64,000 bases of DNA from Pseudomonas sp. BBP2017 (GCF_003024385.1 NZ_PVZN01000009.1:1-64000), one strand, 5' to 3'. Numbered from the stretch's first letter, positions 7,436 to 18,270 are shown. The notes: generated by a model not told the origin, from the sequence alone. Numbers and translations: made by a program.

Positions 7436-8812
7436 TCAAACGGTATGCAGATACCAGTTGTACTCAAGATCGGAGATGGAGTGTTCGAACTCCTCCAGCT
7501 CACTCTCTTTACAGGCCACGAAGATATCGATGTATTTCGGATCGATGTACTTGGCCAGGATCTCGCTGTCGTCCAGCTCACGCAGGGCATCACGCAGGTT
7601 GTTCGGCAGGCTCTGCTCGTTCTGCTCGTAGGAGTTGCCTTCGGTCGGCTCGCCCGGTTCGACCTTGTTGGTCAAACCATGGTGAACGCCGGCCAGGACA
7701 GCGGCCAGCAGCAAGTACGGGTTGGCGTCGGCACCGGCTACGCGGTGTTCGATGCGCACGGCGTCAGGTGAGCCGGTCGGTACGCGCAGGGCCACGGTAC
7801 GGTTGTCCAGGCCCCAGCTTGGCGAGTTCGGCACGTAGAACTGAGCACCGAAACGGCGGTACGAGTTGACGTTCGGGCAGAGGAACGCCATCGACGCCGG
7901 TAGGGTCTCGAGCACACCGCCGATCGCGTGACGCAGTGCGGCGTTCTGCTCGGGATCCTCGCTGGTGAAGATGTTCTTGCCATCTTTGTCCAGCACCGAG
8001 ATATGGACATGCAGACCATTACCCGCCTGACCCGGATAGGGCTTGGCCATGAAGGTGGTATCCATCTCATGGTCGTAGGCGATGTTCTTGATCAGGCGCT
8101 TGAGCAGTACCGCGTAGTCGCAGGCCTTCATCGGGTCGGCAACGTGGTGCAGGTTGACTTCGAACTGCGCCGGGGCACTTTCCTTGACGATGGCGTCGGC
8201 AGGGATGCCCTGTTCTTTGGCACCTTCGAGGATGTCCTGCAGGCAGTCGACGTACTCGTCGAGGTCATCGATCAGGTAAACCTGGGTCGACATCGGGCGT
8301 TTGCCGGAAATCGGCGAGCGCGGCGGCTGCGGACGGCCGTTCACATTTTCCTGGTCGATCAGGTAGAACTCCAGCTCGAACGCGGCGCAGATGGTCAGAC
8401 CCATCTCGTCGAACTTGCTCACTACCTGGCGCAGGACTTCCCGCGGGTCGGCAAAGAACGGCTCGCCTTCAAGTTCGTGCATGGTCATCAGCAGCTGCGC
8501 GGTAGGGCGCTTCTGCCAAGGCTCGTTGGACAGTGTGTCGGGGATTGGATAGCAGATGCGGTCGGCATCGCCGATGTCCAGGCCCAGGCCGGTACTTTCG
8601 ACCGTGGAGCCGTTGATATCCAATGCGAAGAGGGAGGCCGGCAGGTTGATGCCTTTCTCGTAAACCTTGTGGAGGCTGGTGCGCTCGATGCGCTTGCCAC
8701 GCACCACACCATTCATATCTGCAATCAGAAGGTCAACGTAGAGAACCTCAGGATGTTCCTTAAGGAACGCGTTCGCTTCGTTAAGCTGAACGGCACGCGG
8801 GGGTACCGACAT
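7436..8812 (-). CDS. spuI: glutamine synthetase-like gamma-glutamylpolyamine synthetase (SpuI)
   Basis: A 458-residue member of the glutamine synthetase superfamily, type III/PuuA subgroup. It has the metal-site motifs AAFELEFYL (near 150), NGLHVHISV (near 268) and the glutamate/ATP-site RIEHRVAGADANPYLLLAA (near 365). It is expected to ligate glutamate to a polyamine such as putrescine or spermidine as the first step of gamma-glutamylated catabolism. The ATG at 8812 has AAAGGTG upstream. It is divergent from spuBCDEFGH, the arrangement known for spuI in Pseudomonas. It is clearly paralogous to spuB but distinct in the N-terminal third. Confidence 0.9.
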   Translation of the reverse strand: MSVPPRAVQLNEANAFLKEHPEVLYVDLLIADMNGVVRGKRIERTSLHKVYEKGINLPASLFALDINGSTVESTGLGLDIGDADRICYPIPDTLSNEPWQKRPTAQLLMTMHELEGEPFFADPREVLRQVVSKFDEMGLTICAAFELEFYLIDQENVNGRPQPPRSPISGKRPMSTQVYLIDDLDEYVDCLQDILEGAKEQGIPADAIVKESAPAQFEVNLHHVADPMKACDYAVLLKRLIKNIAYDHEMDTTFMAKPYPGQAGNGLHVHISVLDKDGKNIFTSEDPEQNAALRHAIGGVLETLPASMAFLCPNVNSYRRFGAQFYVPNSPSWGLDNRTVALRVPTGSPDAVRIEHRVAGADANPYLLLAAVLAGVHHGLTNKVEPGEPTEGNSYEQNEQSLPNNLRDALRELDDSEILAKYIDPKYIDIFVACKESELEEFEHSISDLEYNWYLHTV

Positions 8813-9393
8813 GATGCAACACCTTTGTTGTTAAAAATATCAATCAATGGGGGCTTGCAGCTCCAGTCAATCGGAAAGCCCTACTGAAGTCAAGCCAACC
8901 CCATGATGCCCTAAAATGGCCCTCAAGCGGCATTTTTGCTGCAATTGAGGGCGCAGACAATCGCTGCTTTCGTACCATACGAGCGATTTTGAGCGGGCCG
9001 TGTTCTATTTTTTACGGGGGTGTTGTGTAAAAAAATGAACAAGGCTAAGCTCGGTGGCAACCCATAACATCAATAATACCGGGGGTTATATGTCACGCCT
9101 GCCGACAACCGGCATCACCGCCTGCCGCTCGCAGATCGGTTTGCACGCATTTTGCGCGAGCGATTATCGCGACGCGTCTGTACGCATTCCCCCGGCTGAA
9201 ATAATTGACGGCCCGGGCAGCCTGCCTGTTGTCGCTGCCCCTTCGAATATCCTCTGCCTTCACTATAGCGGCTCTCGTCGCGGCCTGCCCCTGCGCGGCT
9301 TTTGCTTTACCCGGGCGCGGCATCCAGAATGTCTGGGACGGCCCACTCCGGGTGTCCTGACGACTGTCCAGACATTTACCTCCTGAGGTATTT
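8813..9393. promoter_or_regulatory. 581-base divergent control region of spuI and spuB
   Basis: No convincing gene is present; the one long open frame (9054-9386) has no family likeness and poor codon character. The AT-rich part around 9005-9080 could hold promoters for both directions, but I cannot assign -35/-10 boxes with confidence. A near-palindrome gcgagcgattatcgcg lies near 9157-9172. A nine-base inverted repeat just before spuB is listed separately. Confidence 0.5.
9328..9376 (+). promoter_or_regulatory. inverted repeat in the spuB leader
   Basis: AATGTCTGG at 9328-9336 is exactly complementary to CCAGACATT at 9368-9376, with a GC-rich 31-base loop. The right arm ends nine bases before the spuB GAGG Shine-Dalgarno (9385-9388). 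It may be an RNA hairpin in the leader or a protein-binding dyad. Confidence 0.4.
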
Positions 9394-10752
9394 ATGAGTA
9401 GCAACCTCGACCAGCTCACCGATTGGTTGAAAGAACACAAGATCACCGAAGTGGAGTGCTTGATCAGCGACCTCACCGGTATCACCCGTGGCAAGATTTC
9501 TCCAACCAACAAGTTCATTGCCGAAAAAGGCATGCGCCTGCCCGAGAGTGTCCTGCTGCAGACCGTTACCGGCGACTATGTCGATGACGACATTTATTAC
9601 GAATTACTGGACCCGGCCGACATCGACATGATCTGCCGACCCGACGAGAACGCGGTGTTTCTCGTGCCTTGGGCCATCGAGCCGACGGCTCAGGTGATCC
9701 ACGATACTTATGACAAACAGGGCAACCCAGTTGAGCTGTCGCCGCGCAACGTACTCAAGAAAGTACTGAAACTCTATGCCGACAAGGGCTGGCAGCCGAT
9801 CGTGGCGCCAGAGATGGAGTTCTACCTGACCAAGCGCTGCGAAGACCCGGACTTCCCGCTGCAGCCGCCGATCGGCCGCTCCGGCCGTCCGGAAACCGGC
9901 CGTCAGTCGTTCTCCATTGAAGCTGCCAACGAATTCGATCCACTGTTCGAGGACGTCTACGACTGGTGCGAGCTGCAAAACCTCGACCTGGACACGCTGA
10001 TCCACGAAGACGGCACGGCACAGATGGAAATCAACTTCCGTCACGGCAACGCCCTGGCCCTGGCCGACCAGATCCTGGTGTTCAAGCGCACCATGCGTGA
10101 GGCGGCGCTCAAGCACAATGTTGCCGCCACCTTCATGGCCAAACCGATGACCGGCGAGCCGGGCAGCGCCATGCACCTGCACCAGAGCATCGTCGACGTG
10201 CGCACCGGCAAGAACATCTTCTCTGATGCCGATGGAAGCATGAGTGAGCTGTTCCTCAACCATGTCGGCGGTCTGCAGAAGTTCATCCCTGTAGTGCTGC
10301 CGCTGTTCGCGCCGAACGTCAACTCGTTCCGCCGTTTCCTGCCCGATACCTCGGCGCCGGTGAACGTCGAATGGGGCGAAGAGAACCGTACCGTCGGCCT
10401 GCGTGTACCGGATGCCGGGCCACAGAACCGCCGGGTCGAGAACCGTCTGCCAGGCGCCGATGCCAACCCGTACCTGGCAATCGCCGCCAGTCTGCTGTGC
10501 GGTTATATCGGCATGGTCGAAGGCATCAAGCCAAGCGCGCCGGTACAGGGTCGTGGTTACGAGCGGCGCAACCTGCGCCTGCCGCTGACCATCGAGGATG
10601 CGTTGGAGCGCATGGAGAACTGCCAGGCCCTGGAGCCGTACCTGGGCAAGAAATTCATCACCGGCTACGTCGCGACCAAACGCGCCGAACATGAAAACTT
10701 CAAACGCGTAATCAGCTCCTGGGAACGTGAGTTCCTGCTGTTTGCGGTCTGA
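9394..10752 (+). CDS. spuB: gamma-glutamylputrescine synthetase-like enzyme (SpuB)
   Basis: This 452-residue glutamine synthetase superfamily protein carries APEMEFYLTKR (near 144), GSAMHLHQSI (near 255), FAPNVNSFRRF and RVENRLPGADANPYLAIAA (near 345). The family uses ATP to join glutamate to the amine of putrescine or longer polyamines, acting in the cytoplasm before oxidation or transamination. GAGG precedes the ATG by five bases. It heads a run with spuC and the transporter genes, with 47 bases to spuC. No SpuA-type gamma-glutamyl-GABA hydrolase is found next to it, unlike the P. aeruginosa spu cluster. Confidence 0.92.
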   Translation: MSSNLDQLTDWLKEHKITEVECLISDLTGITRGKISPTNKFIAEKGMRLPESVLLQTVTGDYVDDDIYYELLDPADIDMICRPDENAVFLVPWAIEPTAQVIHDTYDKQGNPVELSPRNVLKKVLKLYADKGWQPIVAPEMEFYLTKRCEDPDFPLQPPIGRSGRPETGRQSFSIEAANEFDPLFEDVYDWCELQNLDLDTLIHEDGTAQMEINFRHGNALALADQILVFKRTMREAALKHNVAATFMAKPMTGEPGSAMHLHQSIVDVRTGKNIFSDADGSMSELFLNHVGGLQKFIPVVLPLFAPNVNSFRRFLPDTSAPVNVEWGEENRTVGLRVPDAGPQNRRVENRLPGADANPYLAIAASLLCGYIGMVEGIKPSAPVQGRGYERRNLRLPLTIEDALERMENCQALEPYLGKKFITGYVATKRAEHENFKRVISSWEREFLLFAV

Positions 10753-10799
10753 TCAACCCGCAGCCGCAGGACTGCGGCCGTCAGAAAACGGAGAAGCAC

Positions 10800-12158
10800 A
10801 TGAGCGTCAACAACCCGCAAACCCGTGAGTGGCAAACCCTTAGCAGTGAGCATCACCTGGCGCCTTTCAGTGACTATAAACAGCTGAAAGAGAAGGGCCC
10901 GCGGATCATCACCAAAGCTCAAGGCGTGTACTTGTGGGACAGCGAGGGCAACAAGATCCTCGATGGCATGGCTGGTCTGTGGTGTATGGCGGTCGGCTAC
11001 GGTCGTGAAGAACTGGTTGAGGTGGCGGCCAGGCAGATGCGTGAGCTGCCGTACTACAACCTGTTCTTCCAGACTGCGCACCCACCGGCACTGGAACTGG
11101 CCAAGGCGATTTCTGCCGTAGCGCCGAAAGGTATGACTCATGTGTTTTTCACAGGCTCCGGTTCTGAAGGAAATGACACCAACTTGCGTATGGTCCGCCA
11201 CTATTGGGCGGTCAAGGGCAAGCCGCAGAAACAGGTGATCATCGGCCGTATCAACGGTTATCACGGTTCTACCGTGGCCGGTGCGGCGCTGGGTGGCATG
11301 AGCGGCATGCATGCGCAAAGCGGTACGCTGCCGGGCATCGTGCATATCCCGCAACCGTACTGGTTCGGTGAGGGCGGCGACATGACCCCAGACGAGTTCG
11401 GGATCTGGGCCGCCGAACAGCTGGAGAAGAAAATCCTCGAAGTCGGCGAAGACAACGTCGCCGCCTTTATCGCTGAGCCGATCCAGGGTGCTGGCGGCGT
11501 GATCATTCCACCAGACACCTACTGGCCGAAGATCAAGGAGATCCTCGCCAAGTACGAGATTCTGTTCATTGCCGACGAGGTGATCTGCGGTTTCGGGCGT
11601 ACCGGTGAGTGGTTCGGCTCCGATTACTACGACCTCAAGCCCGACCTGATGACCATCGCCAAAGGCCTGACTTCCGGTTACATCCCTATGGGTGGTGTGA
11701 TCGTGCGTGACGAAGTGGCCAAGGTGGTCAGCGAAGGTGGCGATTTCAACCACGGCTTCACCTACTCCGGTCACCCGGTGGCCGCCGCCGTGGGCCTGGA
11801 AAACCTGCGAATCCTGCGCGACGAGAAAATTATCGAGCGGGTTCACGAGGAAACGGCACCGTATTTGCAAAAACGTCTGCGCGAGCTGAACGATCACCCG
11901 CTAGTGGGCGAAGTGCGTGGCCTGGGCATGCTCGGTGCAATCGAGCTGGTCAAGGACAAGGCGACTCGCGCCCGTTTCGAAGGCCAGGGCGCCGGCATGA
12001 TCTGCCGCCAGTTCTGCTTCGACAACGGTCTGATCATGCGCGCGGTGGGCGACACCATGATCATTGCACCACCGCTGGTGATCAGCCGTGCAGAGATCGA
12101 CGAGCTGGTGGAAAAGGCGCGCAAATGCCTGGACTTGACACTTGAGGCGCTGAAATAG
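10800..12158 (+). CDS. spuC: polyamine:pyruvate aminotransferase (SpuC)
   Basis: A 452-residue class III PLP-dependent aminotransferase. The PLP pocket is visible: GSGSEGNDTNLRMVRHYW (phosphate clamp, near 119), the aspartate pair ADEV at 258-261, and the Schiff-base lysine K288 in TIAKGLTSGYIPMGG. It is expected to transfer the terminal amino group of putrescine, cadaverine or spermidine to pyruvate, giving alanine and an aminoaldehyde. GGAGAAGC precedes the ATG. Its place between spuB and the binding proteins links glutamylation and transamination routes of polyamine use. Confidence 0.94.
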   Translation: MSVNNPQTREWQTLSSEHHLAPFSDYKQLKEKGPRIITKAQGVYLWDSEGNKILDGMAGLWCMAVGYGREELVEVAARQMRELPYYNLFFQTAHPPALELAKAISAVAPKGMTHVFFTGSGSEGNDTNLRMVRHYWAVKGKPQKQVIIGRINGYHGSTVAGAALGGMSGMHAQSGTLPGIVHIPQPYWFGEGGDMTPDEFGIWAAEQLEKKILEVGEDNVAAFIAEPIQGAGGVIIPPDTYWPKIKEILAKYEILFIADEVICGFGRTGEWFGSDYYDLKPDLMTIAKGLTSGYIPMGGVIVRDEVAKVVSEGGDFNHGFTYSGHPVAAAVGLENLRILRDEKIIERVHEETAPYLQKRLRELNDHPLVGEVRGLGMLGAIELVKDKATRARFEGQGAGMICRQFCFDNGLIMRAVGDTMIIAPPLVISRAEIDELVEKARKCLDLTLEALK

Positions 12159-12198
12159 CCAAGTGCTAGGCTAGCGTAATGGCATCATCGTGTTTCGA

Positions 12199-12223
12199 GG
12201 CGCGCTTTCCTTGAAAGAGCGCC
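12199..12223 (+). other. hairpin in the spuC-spuD gap
   Basis: GGCGCGCTTTC (12199-12209) pairs with GAAAGAGCGCC (12213-12223), one mismatch, three-base loop. No T-run follows, so it is more likely an RNA-stability or partial-termination structure than a full terminator. Such hairpins often let binding-protein genes be expressed at a different level from the upstream enzyme gene. Confidence 0.4.
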
Positions 12224-12327
12224 TTGGAACTTGCCAGACTAGCGACTGTTTCAGTCGCCCGAAGCTTGCGCCGTAAAGAGCCGGCCACTGAACAGATGGC
12301 TAAATAAAAAATTCTGGAGCATTACGC

Positions 12328-13425
12328 ATGAAGAAATTGGGCAAGACGTTGTTGGCTGTGTCCCTGATGGGTGCCATGGCCAGTGCTGTTCAGGCGGATG
12401 ACAAGGTTGTTCACGTTTACAACTGGTCTGACTACATCGCGCCGGATACCGTCGCCAAGTTCGAGAAGCAAAGCGGCATCAAGGTCGTTTACGACGTCTT
12501 CGACAGCAACGAAACCCTGGAAGCCAAACTGCTGGCCGGCAAGTCCGGTTACGACGTGGTTATCCCGTCCAACAACTTTCTGGCCAAGCAGATCAAGGCC
12601 GGTGTTTACCAGGAGCTGGACAAGTCCAAGCTGCCTAACTGGAAGAACCTCGACGAAGACCTGCTCAAGGCCGTTGGCGATGCCAGCGACCAGGGCAACA
12701 AACATGCTTTCCCGTACATGTGGGGCTCCATCGGCATCGGTTACAACCCGGAGAAGGTCAAGGCTGCGCTGGGCGTCGACAAGATCGATTCCTGGGATGC
12801 CGTGTTCAAGCCTGAGAACATCGAAAAGCTCAAAAGCTGCGGCGTAAGCTTCCTCGACGCACCGACCGAAATGATCCCGGCAGCGCTGCACTATCTGGGC
12901 AAGCCAACCAACAGCAAAGACAAGGCTGACCTGAAAGCCGCTGAAGACCTGTTCATGAAGGTCCGTCCTTCGATCGCCTACTTCCACTCGTCCAAGTACA
13001 TCTCGGACCTGGCCAACGGCAACATCTGTGTGGCTGTGGGCTACTCGGGTGACCTGGAACAGTCCAAAGCGCGCGCTCAGGAGGCAGGTGACAAGGTCAA
13101 GCTGGCCTACACCATTCCGAAAGAAGGCGCCGGTACCTTCTATGACATGGTTGCCATTCCAAAGGATGCCACCAACGTCGACGCCGCCTACAAGTTCATG
13201 GACTTCCTGATGCAGCCGGAAATCATGGCCGAGATCACCAACGCCGTACGTTTCCCGAACGGTAACAAAGCCTCTACGCCGCTGGTGGACAAGGACATTA
13301 CCAGCGATCCGAGCATCTACCCGTCGGATGAAGTGAAGAAGCAGCTGTACGCGATCAGCGACCTGGATGCAGGCACGCTGCGTGTGATTACCCGTAGCTG
13401 GACCAAGATCAAATCGGGCAAGTAA
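12328..13425 (+). CDS. spuD: polyamine ABC transporter periplasmic binding protein (SpuD)
   Basis: A 365-residue PotF/PotD-type binding protein with a Sec signal peptide ([23 protein letters not shown]). The mature start [16 protein letters not shown] is the family hallmark, and [25 protein letters not shown] forms part of the polyamine pocket. It ends [10 protein letters not shown]. In P. aeruginosa SpuD prefers putrescine and SpuE spermidine; which of the two paralogues here does which is inferred from order and similarity only. TGGAG lies ahead of the ATG. It is about 60-65 percent identical by eye to the following gene, a tandem duplication. Confidence 0.92.
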   Translation: MKKLGKTLLAVSLMGAMASAVQADDKVVHVYNWSDYIAPDTVAKFEKQSGIKVVYDVFDSNETLEAKLLAGKSGYDVVIPSNNFLAKQIKAGVYQELDKSKLPNWKNLDEDLLKAVGDASDQGNKHAFPYMWGSIGIGYNPEKVKAALGVDKIDSWDAVFKPENIEKLKSCGVSFLDAPTEMIPAALHYLGKPTNSKDKADLKAAEDLFMKVRPSIAYFHSSKYISDLANGNICVAVGYSGDLEQSKARAQEAGDKVKLAYTIPKEGAGTFYDMVAIPKDATNVDAAYKFMDFLMQPEIMAEITNAVRFPNGNKASTPLVDKDITSDPSIYPSDEVKKQLYAISDLDAGTLRVITRSWTKIKSGK

Positions 13426-13576
13426 GCCTGATTGACCCTGGGCGTGGTGCAAATCACGCCCAGGATCGCGAAAAGTGGCAAATTGTTTTTGCGACATGCA
13501 TGTATCGAAGGTAAGTTGCGCGCCGGTTTGCTTGTCCGGCAGGGATTTCTGCCGTACGACTTGGGCACTTTTGTAG

Positions 13577-14683
<1,107 letters not shown>

Positions 14684-14742
14684 AAATCCAGAGTCCGTCA
14701 CGGCAGGGGCGGACGCAAAAAATCTTGTTGGGAGTTTCACAA

Positions 14743-15885
14743 ATGGCTGTTGCCTCCGGTGCCTATAAGAAAGCCCTCGAGGGCGACCAGCAACCTAAAC
14801 AGGTGCTGGTCAAAATCGACCGGGTCACGAAAAAGTTCGACGAAACCATCGCCGTGGACGATGTGTCCCTGGAAATCAAGAAGGGTGAGATCTTCGCCCT
14901 GCTCGGTGGCTCCGGTTCGGGCAAATCCACCTTGCTGCGTATGCTGGCCGGTTTCGAGCGACCAACCGAGGGGCGCATCTTCCTCGATGGCGTAGACATC
15001 ACTGACATGCCGCCCTACGAGCGGCCGATCAACATGATGTTCCAGTCCTATGCGCTGTTCCCGCACATGACCGTGGCGCAGAACATCGCCTTCGGCCTGC
15101 AGCAGGACCGTATGCCCAAGGCCGAGATCGACGCCCGTGTTGGCGAGATGCTCAAGCTGGTACACATGACCCAGTACGCCAAGCGCAAGCCGCATCAGCT
15201 TTCCGGCGGTCAGCGTCAGCGTGTAGCGTTGGCCCGCTCGCTGGCCAAACGGCCGAAACTGCTGTTGCTCGATGAGCCGATGGGTGCGCTGGACAAGAAA
15301 CTGCGTTCGCAGATGCAGCTGGAACTGGTGGAAATCATCGAGCGGGTCGGCGTGACCTGTGTGATGGTGACCCACGACCAGGAAGAGGCCATGACCATGG
15401 CCCAGCGCATCGCCATCATGCACCTGGGCTGGATCGCCCAGATCGGCAGCCCGATCGACATCTACGAGACCCCGACCAGCCGCCTGGTCTGCGAGTTCAT
15501 CGGCAACGTCAACCTGTTCGAGGGTGAGGTGGTCGACGATGCCGAAGGTCACGCGGTCATTGCCAGCAAGGAACTTGAGCGCAAGATCTACGTCGGCCAC
15601 GGTGTTACCACCTCGGTGGAAGACAAGCGCATCACCTATGCACTGCGTCCGGAAAAACTGCTGGTGACTACCCAGCAGCCGACCTGCGAACACAACTGGT
15701 CGCGCGGCCGGGTTCACGACATCGCTTACCTCGGTGGCCACTCGGTGTTCTACGTCGAGTTGCCTGGCGGCAAGGTCGTCCAGTCGTTCGTTGCCAACGC
15801 TGAACGCCAGGGCACCCGACCGACCTGGGACGATCAGGTTTACGTCTGGTGGGAAGACGACAGCGGCGTGGTATTGCGGTCATGA
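14743..15885 (+). CDS. spuF: polyamine ABC transporter ATP-binding protein (SpuF/PotG)
   Basis: A 380-residue ABC ATPase with Walker A GGSGSGKST near 58, Q-loop MFQSYALFPHMTV, signature LSGGQRQRVALARSLA near 155, Walker B LLLLDEPMGALD, and switch histidine MVTHDQEEA. The C-terminal quarter is the TOBE regulatory domain seen in PotG/PotA. It would energise polyamine import through SpuG and SpuH. The ATG at 14743 has GGGAG upstream and is preferred over an earlier in-frame codon. Its end overlaps spuG in an ATGA. Confidence 0.94.
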   Translation: MAVASGAYKKALEGDQQPKQVLVKIDRVTKKFDETIAVDDVSLEIKKGEIFALLGGSGSGKSTLLRMLAGFERPTEGRIFLDGVDITDMPPYERPINMMFQSYALFPHMTVAQNIAFGLQQDRMPKAEIDARVGEMLKLVHMTQYAKRKPHQLSGGQRQRVALARSLAKRPKLLLLDEPMGALDKKLRSQMQLELVEIIERVGVTCVMVTHDQEEAMTMAQRIAIMHLGWIAQIGSPIDIYETPTSRLVCEFIGNVNLFEGEVVDDAEGHAVIASKELERKIYVGHGVTTSVEDKRITYALRPEKLLVTTQQPTCEHNWSRGRVHDIAYLGGHSVFYVELPGGKVVQSFVANAERQGTRPTWDDQVYVWWEDDSGVVLRS

Positions 15886-16802
15886 ACATGCGCAAGCTCA
15901 AGCGAGCATTCAACCGAATAAAGCCTGAAGGTCGCCATATGGTGATCGGCGTGCCGTTCATCTGGCTGTTCCTGTTCTTCATGCTGCCGTTCTTCATCGT
16001 CCTGAAGATCAGCTTCGCTGAAGCGGACGTGGCAATTCCGCCGTACACCGAAATCTACAGCTATGTCGAAGACAAGCTGCAGTTGGTGCTCAACATGGCC
16101 AACTACGGCCTGTTGACCGAGGATGAGTTGTACATCTCGGCGTACCTGGGCTCGTTGAAGATGGCCTTCTTCAGCACGTTGCTGTGCCTGCTGATCGGCT
16201 ATCCGATGGCCTATGCCATCGCCAACGCACGCAAGGAGAGCCAGACGGTCCTGTTGCTGCTGATCATGATGCCGACCTGGACTGCGATCCTGATCCGCGT
16301 TTACGCCTGGATGGGCATTCTCAGCAACAACGGCCTGCTCAACAGCTTCCTGATGTGGCTGGGCCTGATCGACCAACCGTTGCAGATCCTTAACACCAAC
16401 CTTGCGGTATACATCGGTGTGGTCTATTCGTACCTGCCGTTCATGATCCTGCCGCTCTACGCCAACCTGGTCAAACACGACCAGAGCCTGCTTGAGGCCG
16501 CGTCGGACCTGGGGTCGAGCACCTTCAACAGCTTCTGGAAGATCACTGTGCCGCTCTCGAAGAACGGCATCATCGCCGGCTGCATGCTGGTGTTCATTCC
16601 GGTGGTCGGTGAGTTCGTTATCCCGGAACTGCTCGGCGGTCCGGAAACCTTGATGATCGGTAAAGTGCTCTGGCAAGAGTTCTTCAACAACCGTGACTGG
16701 CCGGTGGCCTCTGCCCTGGCGGTGGTGATGCTGGCGATCTTGATCGTGCCGATTCTGCTCTTCAACCGTAGTCAGGCCAAAGAGATGGAGGGCAGGGCAT
16801 GA
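15882..16802 (+). CDS. spuG: polyamine ABC transporter permease (SpuG/PotH)
   Basis: A 306-residue inner-membrane permease of the PotB/PotH type with about six transmembrane segments; the first is VIGVPFIWLFLFFMLPFFIVL near residue 22. The EAA-loop that contacts the ATPase reads EAASDLGSSTFNSFWKITVPL near 205. The ATG at 15882 overlaps the spuF stop, and its own stop overlaps the spuH ATG, so the three are translationally coupled. Confidence 0.93.
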   Translation: MNMRKLKRAFNRIKPEGRHMVIGVPFIWLFLFFMLPFFIVLKISFAEADVAIPPYTEIYSYVEDKLQLVLNMANYGLLTEDELYISAYLGSLKMAFFSTLLCLLIGYPMAYAIANARKESQTVLLLLIMMPTWTAILIRVYAWMGILSNNGLLNSFLMWLGLIDQPLQILNTNLAVYIGVVYSYLPFMILPLYANLVKHDQSLLEAASDLGSSTFNSFWKITVPLSKNGIIAGCMLVFIPVVGEFVIPELLGGPETLMIGKVLWQEFFNNRDWPVASALAVVMLAILIVPILLFNRSQAKEMEGRA

Positions 16803-17689
16803 AGCGTTTCAGTTTCTCCAAGCTGATGTTGATTGTGGGCTTGCTGTTCATCTACCTGCCCATGCTGATCCTGGTGATCTACTCGTTCAACGCCTCGAAA
16901 CTGGTGACAGTCTGGGGCGGCTGGTCGATCAAGTGGTACGTCGGCCTGCTCGACAACAGCCAGCTGATGGGCTCGGTGATGCGCTCGCTGGAGATCGCCT
17001 GCTACACCGCGATCGCAGCGGTGGCGTTGGGCACCCTGGCGGCCTTCGTGCTGACCCGGGTGACACGTTTCAAGGGCCGTACCCTGTTCGGTGGCCTGGT
17101 CACCGCACCGCTGGTAATGCCTGAGGTGATTACCGGCCTGTCGCTGTTGCTGCTGTTCGTGGCCATGGCACAGATGATCGGCTGGCCGCAGGAGCGCGGT
17201 ATCGTGACCATCTGGATCGCGCATACCACCTTCTGTGCGGCCTATGTGGCGGTGGTGGTGTCGGCACGTCTGCGTGAGCTGGATCTGTCGATCGAGGAAG
17301 CGGCCATGGACCTGGGTGCCAAGCCGTGGAAGGTGTTCTTCCTGATCACCATCCCGATGATCGCGCCCTCGCTGGCGGCGGGCGGCATGATGTCCTTCGC
17401 GCTGTCGCTGGACGACCTGGTACTGGCCAGCTTCGTGTCCGGCCCGGGCTCGACCACCTTGCCGATGGAAGTCTTCTCGGCTGTGCGTCTGGGCGTGAAG
17501 CCGGAGATCAATGCCGTGGCCAGCCTGATCCTGCTGTCGGTGTCGCTGGTGACCTTCATGGTCTGGTACTTCAGCCGTCAGGCCGAAGAACGTCGCCGCC
17601 GGGCGATCCAGCAAGCCATCGAAGAAAGCGCTGCCGATTCCTGGAAGCAGCCGGACGTGCGTCGCGCGCCGACCCCGGTTTCGGCTTGA
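16799..17689 (+). CDS. spuH: polyamine ABC transporter permease (SpuH/PotI)
   Basis: A 296-residue PotC/PotI-type permease with about six membrane segments, starting with LMLIVGLLFIYLPMLILVIY. The ATPase-contact EAA motif is EEAAMDLGAKPWKVFFLITIPM near 168. It pairs with SpuG to form the membrane channel. It ends the operon with a charged tail (RQAEERRRRAIQQAIEE). A REP pair follows and may mark the transcript end. Confidence 0.93.
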   Translation: MKRFSFSKLMLIVGLLFIYLPMLILVIYSFNASKLVTVWGGWSIKWYVGLLDNSQLMGSVMRSLEIACYTAIAAVALGTLAAFVLTRVTRFKGRTLFGGLVTAPLVMPEVITGLSLLLLFVAMAQMIGWPQERGIVTIWIAHTTFCAAYVAVVVSARLRELDLSIEEAAMDLGAKPWKVFFLITIPMIAPSLAAGGMMSFALSLDDLVLASFVSGPGSTTLPMEVFSAVRLGVKPEINAVASLILLSVSLVTFMVWYFSRQAEERRRRAIQQAIEESAADSWKQPDVRRAPTPVSA

Positions 17690-17695
17690 TTCCTC

Positions 17696-17780
17696 TGTAG
17701 GAGCCGGCCTTGCCGGCGATGATGTCGACGCGGTGTCAGTAATTGCCCGTCGCCTGCATCGTCGGCAAGGCCAGCGCCTA
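17696..17780. repeat. inverted pair of REP-like palindromes (second subtype)
   Basis: gtaggagccggccttgccgg near 17697 and its partner gtcggcaaggccagcgccta (17761-17780) face each other after spuH. This subtype differs from the gcgggcttgccccgc units and reappears at 53.64 kb. Confidence 0.7.
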
Positions 17781-17812
17781 CCGTTCACGCAAGAATCTGA
17801 TCTGAGGTGAGC

Positions 17813-18270
17813 TCAATCCGGCCAATACCAGGCCGGCTCATCCAGCATGCCCTGACCCGCCACCCGGGTCTGTCCCAGTTCCTTCTCCAGCACAATCGAG
17901 TTGCAGGTCGCATCCTGTTCCAGCGCGGCCACCAGTCGCCGTGCGTGCGACACCACCCACACCTGGCAATGCTCGGTGGCGCGAGTGATCAAGCGTGCCA
18001 GCGCCGGTAGCAGGTCCGGGTGCAGGCTGGTTTCCGGCTCATTGAGCACCATCATGGTGGGCGCTCTGGGGCTCAATAACGCCGCTACCAGCAGCAAGTA
18101 GCGCAAGGTTCCATCCGATAGCTCGGCCGCTGACAGTGGCCGCAGCAGGCCTTCTTGATGGAACTGCAGGCTGAACTGGCCGCCAGCCACGGATGCGCTC
18201 GCGCAGGTGCAGCGGCGGTTTCAGCGAGCAAGCGCAAGGCTTTGTACAGGTTGGACTTGCCTCTGCCGGC
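17813..18270 (-). pseudogene. AAA-family ATPase remnant, internally deleted and truncated
   Basis: The 3' part encodes a good RecF/SMC-like ATPase C-terminus: LLRPLSAAELSDGTLRYLLL (signature-like), MMVLNEPETSLHPDLLPALA (Walker B and D-loop) and VWVVSHARRLVAALE. Upstream, in another frame, 18190-18270 still encodes the end of a P-loop, GRGKSNLYKALRLLAETA. In full-length relatives about 200 residues separate these two parts. Here they are joined with a frameshift near 18190, and the 5' end is lost just beyond 18270. It is therefore a dead gene whose 5' end was removed at the border of the hcp island. Confidence 0.75.

Noticed and set aside
9054..9386. A 110-codon frame between spuI and spuB
   Set aside because: No ribosome site, no domain likeness and composition unlike neighbours; better explained as leader/control DNA.
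12159..12327. Possible small RNA between spuC and spuD
   Set aside because: Only one short hairpin without its own promoter or terminator could be seen.
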